DNA from: Sva-07 sp963717385
GTDB lineage: Bacteria; Actinomycetota; Acidimicrobiia; Acidimicrobiales; Ilumatobacteraceae
NCBI GenBank assembly: GCA_963717385.1
Contig: CAVQWE010000006.1
Location: forward strand, 1 to 64,000
Length of the DNA: 64,000 bases
Reading direction: 5' to 3'
The position numbers and the translations under genes were made by a program. The notes beneath the pieces were generated by a model. The model searched no databases. It was not told where the DNA came from and saw only the letters and a program-made list of their open reading frames with translations. Each line of letters starts with the position of its first letter. Within the stretch, counting starts at the first letter, position 1. Shown in pieces: positions 22,394-30,392 of the stretch.

Positions 22394-23939
22394 GGACAAC
22401 CGATCGTACGGGCCGCGCTGGATGGGGCCTCTGCTGGGCCTCGTTGCGACCGGCGCCGGGCTTGCCGCTGCGGAACTGGTGGTTGGGCTGTTCGAGCGGA
22501 CCTCGTCGCCAGTGGTGCCGGTCGGCCAGGTCTTCATCGACTGGGTTCCCAGGCCGCTCAAGGAGTGGGCGATCGACACCTTCGGCACGAACGACAAGGT
22601 CGTGTTGGTGGTGGGCGCACTCGTGGTGTTGTTCGGCATCGGCATCGGTGTCGGTGTCCTGGCACTGCGTGGTGCCCGGTCGAGTGCTGTTGCATTGACG
22701 TGCGTCACCGGGGTGATCGGTGCGTGGGCGGTCCTGACCCGACCGGAGCCCACGTTGGTGAAGCTGCTCCCGACGTTGGTCGGCACGGCGGTGTCGATCG
22801 CTGTCTTGCTGTACCTGGCGCCACGTCCAGAACGCGGTGCCACCACCGTGGATGCAGACCGTTCTGCGGCGGAGCCGATGGGGGTCGATCGGCGTCGATT
22901 CGTGGGCGGCGCCATCGGTATCGGTTCGGTCGCCGTGATGGCCGGCGGCGTCGGGCGGATCCTCCAGCAGCGCTTCGAGGTCAACAACGAACGAACGCAG
23001 TTGAGCTTGCCGGCCGTCGACACCCCCGTGACAGCGCTGCCCGCCGACGCGCAGCTCCCACTCGACGGCCTGGATCCGTTCGTGACACCGAACGCCGACT
23101 TCTACCGGATCGACACCGCCCTGGTGGTGCCGCAGGTGTCGAAGGACTCGTGGAGACTCCGGATCGGCGGCATGGTCGACAATCCCATCGAGCTGACGTT
23201 CGACGATCTCCTCGCACGGCCGCAGGTCGAGCGCTACATCACCCTGTCGTGCGTCTCGAACCCGGTCGGCGGTGACCTGATCGGCAACGCACTGTGGCAG
23301 GGCGTGCTCCTTCGTGACGTCCTCGACGAAGCCGGCGTCCAGCCTGAAGCCACGCAGATCGTGAGCCGATCGATCGACGACTGGACTGCCGGCACCCCGA
23401 CCGAGGTGGTCATGGACGGACGTGACGCCATGTTGGCGATTGCGATGAACGGCGAGCCGCTGCCAGCGCGTCACGGCTATCCCGTACGGATGGTGGTGCC
23501 GGGGTTGTACGGCTACGTGTCCGCAACGAAGTGGGTCACCCAGATCGAGTTGACGCGGTGGGAGGACTACGACGCCTACTGGGTGCCTCGAGGTTGGTCG
23601 AAGAGCGGGCCGATCAAGACGATGTCGCGAATCGACACCGACCGCCGAGGCGCTACGCCGAACTCCGTGATCGTTGGTGGCATTGCCTGGGCGATCCACC
23701 GCGGCGTCTCACGAGTGGAGGTCCGAGCCGACGGAGGCGAGTGGTTCGAGGCCGATCTGGGCGGTGTGCCGTCGAACGACACGTGGGCTCAGTGGATGGT
23801 GACCCTCGATCTCGAACCTGGTCGCCACATGATCGAGTCGCGGGCCTTCGATGGCAACGACGTGCCCCAGACCGAGGAGACTGCACCGGTGGCCCCCAAT
23901 GGCGCCCAGGGCTATCCCCGTCGATTCGTCGACGTCTGA
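22392..23939 (+). CDS. Membrane-anchored sulfite-oxidase-type molybdoenzyme
   Basis: 515 residues. Four to five hydrophobic segments lie in the first 150 residues (for example MGPLLGLVATGAGLAAAELVVG and VVLVVGALVVLFGIGIGVGVL), then a twin-arginine-like stretch DRRRFVGGAIGIGSVAVMAGG at about 170-190, then the molybdopterin domain with the metal-ligand cysteine in TLSCVSNPVGGDLIGN (C287), HGYPVRMVVPGLYG, and a C-terminal dimerisation domain. This is the SUOX/YedY/SoxC fold; the substrate is unknown. The catalytic part should face outside. tatB and tatC are in the same window. Confidence 0.85.
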   Translation: MDNRSYGPRWMGPLLGLVATGAGLAAAELVVGLFERTSSPVVPVGQVFIDWVPRPLKEWAIDTFGTNDKVVLVVGALVVLFGIGIGVGVLALRGARSSAVALTCVTGVIGAWAVLTRPEPTLVKLLPTLVGTAVSIAVLLYLAPRPERGATTVDADRSAAEPMGVDRRRFVGGAIGIGSVAVMAGGVGRILQQRFEVNNERTQLSLPAVDTPVTALPADAQLPLDGLDPFVTPNADFYRIDTALVVPQVSKDSWRLRIGGMVDNPIELTFDDLLARPQVERYITLSCVSNPVGGDLIGNALWQGVLLRDVLDEAGVQPEATQIVSRSIDDWTAGTPTEVVMDGRDAMLAIAMNGEPLPARHGYPVRMVVPGLYGYVSATKWVTQIELTRWEDYDAYWVPRGWSKSGPIKTMSRIDTDRRGATPNSVIVGGIAWAIHRGVSRVEVRADGGEWFEADLGGVPSNDTWAQWMVTLDLEPGRHMIESRAFDGNDVPQTEETAPVAPNGAQGYPRRFVDV

Positions 23940-23961
23940 GCTGCCAGCTGACTGGCGGCGG

Positions 23962-25071
23962 TCAGGCGAGGGTGGCGGCTTTGGCGTCGAGGGCGGCGAT
24001 CAGTTCATCGAATGCCGTGGAGAAGCTGGCCACGCCTTCGCGTTCGAGCTGGGCTGCCACGTCGTCCATGTCGACGCCGACGTCGGCGAGCGATTGCCAG
24101 ATCCCTCGGGCATCGTCGATGTCGGCATCGACCCGACGGGCAACGGTGCCATGGTCGGCGAACGCCTCGAGCGTGGCTTCCGGCAGGGTGTTGACCGTGT
24201 CGGGGCCGATGAGCTCATCCACATAGAGCGTGTCGGGATAGGACTCGTTCTTGGTTGACGTGGACGCCCACAGTGGGCGTTGCACCTGGGCGCCTCGCGC
24301 CGCCAGTGGCTCCCAACGGGACCCCGAGAACGCTTCGATGAACAACTGGTAGGCGAGCTTGGCCTGGGCAACGGCGGCCTTGCCGCGCAGGGCAAGCGCT
24401 TCATCGGTGCCGATCGCGTCGAGACGCTTGTCGACCTCGGAATCGACGCGACTGATGAAGAAGCTCGCGACGCTCGCCACCTGCGACAGATCGGCGTCTG
24501 GGTCCTGGGCGAGCTGTTCGAGCCCGACGATGTAGGCCTCGATCACCTTGGCATAGCGCTCGAGACTGAAGATCAGCGTGACGTTGATGCAGCGCCCCTC
24601 GGCGATCATCTGCTGGATCGGTGCGAGACCTTCCTCGGTGCCGGGAATCTTCACCATCAGATTGCGGCGATTGATGCGCTCGTGCAGGTTCCGTGCGGCG
24701 GTTTCGGTGCCTGAACCGTCGTGGGCGAGCGACGGGGCAACCTCGACACTGACGTAGCCGTCGACGCCCGCTGAGTGGTCGTACACCTTGGAGAACACGT
24801 CGCACGCGCTGTGGATGTCGCGGATGACCATCGCCCAGTAGGCATCGTCGATCGACGCGCCCGACGCCTGCAGTTCGGCGAACTGCTCGTCGTAGTCGCT
24901 CGAGTCCTGGATGGCCTTCTGGAAGATCGACGGATTCGACGTGAGGCCGCGCACACCACCGTCGCGTATCGAAACGAGTTGTCCTGAGGTGATGTAGTCG
25001 CGCTTGAGGTTGTCGAGCCAGGCGCTTTGGCCCTCGTCGTCATGGAGGGCGATGATCCGATTGTCTGACAT
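23962..25071 (-). CDS. tal: Transaldolase
   Basis: Transfers a dihydroxyacetone unit in the pentose phosphate pathway. 369 residues, the actinobacterial type, beginning with the segment SGQLVSIRDGGVRGLTSNPSIF. The Schiff-base lysine is in NLMVKIPGTEEGL (K141). Further motifs: INVTLIFSLERY and ASFFISRVDSEVD. I chose ATG 25071 because AAAGGA precedes it by seven bases. It follows tkt by 19 bases on the same strand, forming a tkt-tal operon. Confidence 0.94.
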   Translation of the reverse strand: MSDNRIIALHDDEGQSAWLDNLKRDYITSGQLVSIRDGGVRGLTSNPSIFQKAIQDSSDYDEQFAELQASGASIDDAYWAMVIRDIHSACDVFSKVYDHSAGVDGYVSVEVAPSLAHDGSGTETAARNLHERINRRNLMVKIPGTEEGLAPIQQMIAEGRCINVTLIFSLERYAKVIEAYIVGLEQLAQDPDADLSQVASVASFFISRVDSEVDKRLDAIGTDEALALRGKAAVAQAKLAYQLFIEAFSGSRWEPLAARGAQVQRPLWASTSTKNESYPDTLYVDELIGPDTVNTLPEATLEAFADHGTVARRVDADIDDARGIWQSLADVGVDMDDVAAQLEREGVASFSTAFDELIAALDAKAATLA

Positions 25072-25090
25072 TGCGTCCTTTCGTGGGGTG

Positions 25091-27043
25091 TCAGCCGACC
25101 AGCGCACTGGCGCGGGCGACCACGTTGTCGACGTTGATGCCGAGCTTGTCGAGCACCAGTTCGCCGGGTGCGCTGGCACCGAAGCGATCGATGCCGATCG
25201 AATCGTCGGACCAACGCTCCCAACCGAACGTGGTCGCAGCTTCGACCGACAGCGCCGGCACGCCGGCCGGCAGCACCGAATCCCGGTAGGCCTCGTCCTG
25301 CTCGCTGAAGCGATCCCAGCTCGGCAGGCTGACCACTCGAACACTGCGACCCTGCTGGCGGAGCTGGTCGGCGGCGTCGACGCACACCTCGACTTCGCTG
25401 CCGGTGGCAACGAGCACGACGTCGGGGGCTCCTTCGGAGTCGGTCACGATGCCGCCGCCACGGCTGACTGCGGAACCATCGGTGACCACACGGATGTTCT
25501 GACGGCTGAGGATCAGCGCGGACGGTCCGTCGTGGCGGACCACGTCAGCCCACGCTTGGATGGTCTCGTTGCCGTCGGCCGGTCGAAGGACGTGCAGACC
25601 GGGCATGGCGCGCAGGGTGGCCACGTGTTCGACGGGCTGATGAGTCGGCCCGTCCTCGCCCACGCCAACAGAGTCGTGGGTGAACACGAAGCACACCTTG
25701 GCCCCCGAGAGCGCTGCGAGGCGGATCGATGGGCGCATGTAGTCGGAGAACACGAAGAACGTGCCACTGATCGGCAACGTGCCGCCGTGCTGGGCCATGC
25801 CGACCAGGGCGGCACCCATGGCGTGTTCGCGGATGCCGTAGTGGAGGTATCGGCCGGCGCGGTCGTCGGCGGAGAAGGCTGTGGTGCGAGCCAGGCCGGT
25901 GCCATTGCTGCCGGTGAGGTCGGCCGAACCCGAGATCAGGCCGGGGAGACGGTCGTAGGTGGCGTCGAGCGCCTTCTGGATCGCTTTGCGGGTGGCGACG
26001 GATTCGCCGATGTCGTAGGTGGGGAGATCGGCATCCCAACCATCGGTGCCGGTGGCCGCCCAGGCGGCCTGCCAGTCGGCGGACGCCGTGACCGCTGCAC
26101 TCGCTTCGGCCCAGGCTGCCCGTGCAGCGGTACCCCGTTCGCTGACGGCGGAGCGGTAGGCGGCGACCAGGTCGTCGGGGGCCCAGAAGGGCTCGTCGGG
26201 GATGCCCATGACCTGTTTGGTGCGCGTGACATCGTCGGCCGAGAACGGGTTGCCGTGGGCGCCGGCAGTGTCGGTGTGGTCGGGGGAGGGTTCGCCGATG
26301 TGCGATCGCAGCATCAGCAGCGAAGGCTTGTCGGTCACCGCCTTGGCGGCTTCGAGTGCGGCTTCGAGGCCGTCGAGGTCGTCGGCCATTTCGCCGAGAT
26401 CGACGACATCCCACCCGTAGGAGCGGAATCGGGCGGCGGTGTCGTCGCCGGTCGACATGCTGGTGGGGCCGTCGATGGTGATCAGGTTGTCGTCGAAGAC
26501 GCAGATCAGCCTGCCGAGCCCGAGATGACCGGCCAGCGATGCCGCCTCGTGACTGATGCCCTCCATCAGGCATCCGTCGCCGGCGATCACGTACGTGTAG
26601 TGGTCCTGAGCATCGGCGCCGAATCGGGCCCGCAGGTTCTCCTCGGCGATCGCCATGCCGACCGCATTGGCGAATCCCTGCCCGAGGGGCCCGGTGGTGA
26701 CCTCGACACCAGCGGTGTGGCCGGCTTCTGGGTGGCCGGGTGTGGCCGAGTTCCACTGGCGAAAGCTCTTCAGGTCGTCGAGTTCGAGCCCGTAGCCGGA
26801 CAGGAACAGCAACGAGTACTGCAGCATCGATGCGTGCCCGTTGGACAGGACGAAACGGTCACGGTCGGGCCACGACGGATCGGTGGGATCATGCCGCATC
26901 ACTCGGCTGTAGAGCACATGGCCGAGGGGGGCGAGCGCCATGGCGGTTCCCTGATGGCCGCTGTTGGCCGCGAGTGGGCCGTCCATGGCCATCCCCCGGA
27001 TGAGTGAGACGGCGAGTTGGTCCTGTTCTGCAGTCAACGACAC
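25091..27043 (-). CDS. tkt: Transketolase
   Basis: Thiamine-diphosphate enzyme moving two-carbon units in the pentose phosphate pathway. 650 residues: N-terminal RDRFVLSNGHASMLQY, TTGPLGQGFANAVGMAIAE, ThDP motif GDGCLMEGISHEAASLAGHL to ending NLITIDG, then the central domain with FFVFSDYMRPSIRLAAL and HDSVGVGEDGPTHQPVEH, and the C-terminal domain. GTG start at 27043 (MSLTAEQDQLAV) fits the family N-terminus; the frame is open upstream. First gene of the tkt-tal unit. Confidence 0.94.
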   Translation of the reverse strand: MSLTAEQDQLAVSLIRGMAMDGPLAANSGHQGTAMALAPLGHVLYSRVMRHDPTDPSWPDRDRFVLSNGHASMLQYSLLFLSGYGLELDDLKSFRQWNSATPGHPEAGHTAGVEVTTGPLGQGFANAVGMAIAEENLRARFGADAQDHYTYVIAGDGCLMEGISHEAASLAGHLGLGRLICVFDDNLITIDGPTSMSTGDDTAARFRSYGWDVVDLGEMADDLDGLEAALEAAKAVTDKPSLLMLRSHIGEPSPDHTDTAGAHGNPFSADDVTRTKQVMGIPDEPFWAPDDLVAAYRSAVSERGTAARAAWAEASAAVTASADWQAAWAATGTDGWDADLPTYDIGESVATRKAIQKALDATYDRLPGLISGSADLTGSNGTGLARTTAFSADDRAGRYLHYGIREHAMGAALVGMAQHGGTLPISGTFFVFSDYMRPSIRLAALSGAKVCFVFTHDSVGVGEDGPTHQPVEHVATLRAMPGLHVLRPADGNETIQAWADVVRHDGPSALILSRQNIRVVTDGSAVSRGGGIVTDSEGAPDVVLVATGSEVEVCVDAADQLRQQGRSVRVVSLPSWDRFSEQDEAYRDSVLPAGVPALSVEAATTFGWERWSDDSIGIDRFGASAPGELVLDKLGINVDNVVARASALVG

Positions 27044-27103
27044 GCGGCCGAGGGTACCCGACCGGACCAAGCGGCAACCCAACCACCAGCGCCGGAGAAC
27101 AAC

Positions 27104-27136
27104 GATCACGCCTGGGGTCTGACCCCAGGCGTGATC
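27104..27136. repeat. Perfect 16-bp inverted repeat, terminator or operator
   Basis: GATCACGCCTGGGGTC (27104-27119) and GACCCCAGGCGTGATC (27121-27136) are exact inverted repeats around a single T. It overlaps the stop codon of the upstream gene on the reverse strand and lies about 60 bases in front of tkt. No T-tract follows on either strand, so it could be a terminator hairpin or a protein-binding palindrome for tkt. Confidence 0.75.
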
Positions 27137-27530
27137 AGGCGGGAGGCAGGAGGGTGAAGGGCACGATGTGCCAGGGCCCGCGGTCGATGCGGCAGTGGGC
27201 AAAGACCTGGCCGTAGTCGGGGAATTCCAGCTCGCCACGCACCAGCCGGTAGGTGAATTTGCCCGGCTCGACCGTGAACGGGCTGACGTTTCGTGCGACC
27301 TGCTCGCTCGCCTCGTCGACGCCTCGGCGGAAGACCACCTCGAACACGCCCGAACCGTCCTCGCCCTCAGGGCAGAAGATCAAGCCGATCAGGTGCGGGG
27401 TGATCGTGAGCGGCGCAGGTTCGGGTGCCGCCTGGGAGAACATCACGCCGGTCAGGTCGAGACGCGTCGATGGTCCGGGCGCCTGGCGCATCTCGAAGTT
27501 CTCGACGAACAGTGCGGAAACGATCTGCAT
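27135..27530 (-). CDS. Conserved hypothetical protein (DUF6941-like)
   Basis: 131 residues, no signal peptide or membrane segment. Begins MQIVSALFVENFEMR and is predicted beta-rich, with PFTVEPGKFTYRLVRGELEFPDYG. It resembles small actinobacterial proteins of unknown function; my family suggestion is tentative. Divergent from the beta-lactamase-fold gene with 26 bases between starts, so a shared regulatory region is likely. Confidence 0.55.
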   Translation of the reverse strand: MQIVSALFVENFEMRQAPGPSTRLDLTGVMFSQAAPEPAPLTITPHLIGLIFCPEGEDGSGVFEVVFRRGVDEASEQVARNVSPFTVEPGKFTYRLVRGELEFPDYGQVFAHCRIDRGPWHIVPFTLLPPA

Positions 27531-27556
27531 GGCGCTCCAGACTACGGTCGCAGACC

Positions 27557-28735
27557 ATGGGCATGCCCGAGTCAGATCGCAGCCGTCTCGACGCAGTTCT
27601 TCGTGACGGCGTGAAACGAGGTGCCGCTGCGGGCGTCGGGGCGATGGTCGTCGATCGCGACGGCGTTCGGTACGAGGGAGCCTTCGGGGAACGGGCGCTC
27701 GGCACTGGCGTCGAGATGAGCGTCGACACGGTCGGGGCGATCTTCTCGATGACCAAGGCGATCACTGCTGCAGCAGCGATGCAACTGGTCGAGCGCGGAC
27801 GCCTCGATCTCGACGCGCCGGCGAGTGATGTCTGCCCGGCACTCGTCGACCGCGCAGTGCTCACCGGTTTCGACGGCGATGGGCAACCTCTCCTGCGGCC
27901 GGCAACCTCGACGCCGACGTTGCGACAACTGCTGACCCACACGTCCGGGTTCGGCTACGAACTGTTCAACGCCGATCTCGTCCGCTGGCACGAGGTCACC
28001 GGCACCCCTGGTTTGGCAGCGAACGGACCACAGATGCTCGACGCGCCCCTGGTCGCCGACCCGGGTACGCGCTGGGAGTACGGCATCGACCTCGACTGGG
28101 TCGGAGTGATGATCGAAGCGGTCACAGGACAACGCCTGGGGGAGTACTTCGCCGAGTATCTCACCGGACCGCTCGGGATGATCGATACGGCGTACTTCCC
28201 GTCGCCGTCGATGAGCGAGCGCCTCGCCACTGTCCATGCCCGTCTCCCAGATGGTTCGCTGATGGCGTTCCCGTTGCCGGTCCCCGGGCCCGACACTCAC
28301 CAGGGCGGCGGCGCCGGGTTGTTCTCCACGATGGGCGACTACGGCCGGTTCATCAGGATGATCCTCGGCGACGGCGAACTCGACGGTGTCCGTGTGCTCG
28401 CCCCCGAAACAGTGGCGCAGATGTGCGTCAACCAGATGGGCGATCTCCGAGTGAGTCCGCTCGTGTCCGCGATGCCTCACCTGACCAACGACGCAGAGCT
28501 CTTCCCCGGTCAACCGAAGTCGTGGGGTCTGTCGTTCCAGATCAACGAAGAACCCGCAGCCACCGGCCGGCCAGCCGGCACGCTGATGTGGGCGGGGCTC
28601 GCCAACAGCTACTTCTGGATCGACCGCACCAACGGCATCGGGGGCGCCTACCTCAGCCAGGTCCTTCCGTTCGCGGACGCGGGAAGCCTCGACCTCTTCA
28701 CCGAGTTCGAAACCGCCGTGTACGCCAACCGCTGA
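27557..28735 (+). CDS. Serine hydrolase of the beta-lactamase/esterase fold
   Basis: 392 residues of the class C beta-lactamase-related (Pfam Beta-lactamase) family. Catalytic S-x-x-K is SMTK at 64-67 in GAIFSMTKAITAAAAMQL; the Tyr motif is in WEYGIDLDWVGVMIEAVTG, and the third element near WAGLANSYFWID. No signal peptide, so a cytoplasmic esterase or peptidase is more likely than a resistance enzyme. ATG 27557 (MGMPESDRSRLD) chosen as the first plausible start after the divergent gene. Confidence 0.85.
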   Translation: MGMPESDRSRLDAVLRDGVKRGAAAGVGAMVVDRDGVRYEGAFGERALGTGVEMSVDTVGAIFSMTKAITAAAAMQLVERGRLDLDAPASDVCPALVDRAVLTGFDGDGQPLLRPATSTPTLRQLLTHTSGFGYELFNADLVRWHEVTGTPGLAANGPQMLDAPLVADPGTRWEYGIDLDWVGVMIEAVTGQRLGEYFAEYLTGPLGMIDTAYFPSPSMSERLATVHARLPDGSLMAFPLPVPGPDTHQGGGAGLFSTMGDYGRFIRMILGDGELDGVRVLAPETVAQMCVNQMGDLRVSPLVSAMPHLTNDAELFPGQPKSWGLSFQINEEPAATGRPAGTLMWAGLANSYFWIDRTNGIGGAYLSQVLPFADAGSLDLFTEFETAVYANR

Positions 28736-28768
28736 CCCCTCCGGAGGTGAGCAGGTGGTGTGGCTGGT

Positions 28769-29078
28769 TCACATCAGTTGGTGAGGCACGCGTAGCACGA
28801 CGCGGTACGACCCGGCGACGGGCACCGGTCCGAACGAGCGGGAATCCGCCATCGTTGCCCCGCTGTTGTCCGAGAGGACCGTCATCGAACCATCGGCGTG
28901 CACCTCGCGCGACGCGCTTCACGAGCCAGAACCCGGGCCGTTGGGGATGCTCGAAGCATCGCAGCTGGTCCACCCTCGCCCGTCGACTCGGCAGGGCCAC
29001 CAGCCCCTGGCCGTCGACCAACGTCGGCTCCATCGAACGGTCGGAGACCCGAAATCGACGTGGCATGGGCACGTTCAC
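28769..29078 (-). CDS. sodX: Ni-SOD maturation protease (S26 peptidase, SodX-like), one frame break
   Basis: Small signal-peptidase-like serine protease that in known systems cuts the leader from the neighbouring nickel superoxide dismutase to free its metal-binding His1. About 102 residues after correction. Catalytic Ser in VSDRSMEPTL (S15), Lys in WLVKRV (K54). After this the frame changes near 28907 (one surplus base); the continued frame reads VHADGSMTVLSDNSGATMAD and ends at 28769, as expected for the SDN-box region of S26 proteases. No membrane anchor is visible. Divergent from sodN. Confidence 0.82.
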
Positions 29079-29163
29079 GGATGCGGAGTGTATGTTTCGA
29101 CTCGACGTCCCCTTGGGAACCGTCGATACGACTCACCCCACCATTGCACTCTGAGGAGCCATC

Positions 29164-29586
29164 ATGTTCGCCAAGTTGTTCGCTTCGGCCACCGTCGCCC
29201 ACGCCCACTGCGACCTGTACTGCGGGGTGTACGACCCGGCCCAGGCCAAGATCGAAGCGCTGTCGGTGGTCAAGACCGCCAAGAAGTACGCCGAGTCCGA
29301 CGACGAGGTCTTCCGCGCACGCTGCATCTCGATCAAGGAAGCACGCGCCGAAGAGACCAAGCATCACCTGATGGTGCTGTGGGCAGACTTCTTCGCTCCC
29401 GACCATTTCGCCGCATTCCCGCAGCTCCATGAGCTGTTCTGGAAGGCAATCCACCAGGCCGGCGAGGCCAAGAAGTCGATGGACCCCGCCGTTGGTGAGC
29501 AGCTGGTGGCCTACATCGACGAGATCGCCGACATCTTCTGGCAGACCGACAAGTCGAAGCAGATGGGTGTCTACCCCCCAGCTTGA
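29164..29586 (+). CDS. sodN: Nickel-containing superoxide dismutase
   Basis: Converts superoxide to oxygen and hydrogen peroxide. 140 residues: a 14-residue leader (MFAKLFASATVAHA) followed by the nickel hook HCDLYCGVYDPAQA (H15, C16, C20). After cleavage His becomes residue 1 and, with both cysteines, binds Ni. The remainder is the four-helix bundle (AEETKHHLMVLWADFF, DPAVGEQLVAYIDEIADIFW). Position 5 of the hook is Tyr, where Streptomyces enzymes have Pro. GAGGAG precedes the ATG by seven bases. The processing protease is encoded divergently. Confidence 0.95.
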   Translation: MFAKLFASATVAHAHCDLYCGVYDPAQAKIEALSVVKTAKKYAESDDEVFRARCISIKEARAEETKHHLMVLWADFFAPDHFAAFPQLHELFWKAIHQAGEAKKSMDPAVGEQLVAYIDEIADIFWQTDKSKQMGVYPPA

Positions 29587-29625
29587 TCCCGGCATGCCGA
29601 GACGGCTGTAGCGTTCGCCGACACC

Positions 29626-30294
29626 ATGTCGGATCCGATCGTTGCCGTCGACGGCGCTGCTCTCGAATCGAACGGAAACAGCGAAGCGCCCGTCGAGGGC
29701 CGGTCGACCCGTGACCAGATCCTCGACGCGGCGCTTTCGTGCTTCGCGCACGCCGGCTACAGCGGAACGTCGCTGAACGACATCGCCGCCGAGGTGGGTA
29801 TTCGCCGGCCGAGTCTGCTCCACCACTTCGCATCGAAGGATGCGCTGTACGGCGAGGTCTTCGAGCGTCTGCTGTCCGACTGGTTCGCCCGCCTCGCCGG
29901 CGCGATCGAATCCACTGCCACCGGCTGGCCGAAGATCGAGCAGGTGCTGCGCGCCGGATTCGGCTACTTCGCCGACAACCCCAGCTACGTGACGTTGATG
30001 CGCCGCGAGGCCATCGACGGTGGGTCGCACCTCGGTATCGACCTCGCGGCAGTGCTGCGTCCCATGTTCGACCAGGCTGCCGACTACCTCCGTCGCGAAA
30101 TGGATGCGGGCGTCTTCCGGCCGCACAACCCCGAACAGCTGCTGCTCACCGGGTACGGGGCACTGCTCAGCTATTTCTCGGACGCGCCCTTCCTCGAAGG
30201 GCTCCTCGATGAGGACCCGCTCGCCCCGGCTGCGTTGGATCGGCGGAGCGAGCACGTCATCGGGTTGTTCCGAGCGGCGCTGATCCCGACATGA
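29626..30294 (+). CDS. TetR-family transcriptional regulator
   Basis: 222 residues. After a 25-residue disordered start comes the DNA-binding domain RDQILDAALSCFAHAGYSGTSLNDIAAEVGIRRPSLLHHFASKDAL (about 28-73). The C-terminal ligand domain is helical, with a glycine-aromatic segment YGALLSYFSDAPFLEGLL like that in TetR_C_33-type regulators. It lies 39 bases after sodN on the same strand and 98 bases before the acyl-CoA synthetase. Target unknown. Confidence 0.88.
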   Translation: MSDPIVAVDGAALESNGNSEAPVEGRSTRDQILDAALSCFAHAGYSGTSLNDIAAEVGIRRPSLLHHFASKDALYGEVFERLLSDWFARLAGAIESTATGWPKIEQVLRAGFGYFADNPSYVTLMRREAIDGGSHLGIDLAAVLRPMFDQAADYLRREMDAGVFRPHNPEQLLLTGYGALLSYFSDAPFLEGLLDEDPLAPAALDRRSEHVIGLFRAALIPT

Positions 30295-30392
30295 TCGGGA
30301 GATGACCGGAGCCGATCGCCGGCACCCGCGCACCGAACCGCTCGTCCGCTGACCACTCCCAGCCCATTGGTCACGAGTACCGTGGGACCCGC

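Noticed and set aside
25004..27007. Forward open frame of about 667 codons opposite tkt and tal
   Set aside because: Complement of two unambiguous enzymes; codon-position bias mirrors the reverse-strand genes.
27557..28735. Secreted beta-lactamase
   Set aside because: SMTK active site is present but there is no signal peptide, and the pattern fits esterase-like family members equally well.
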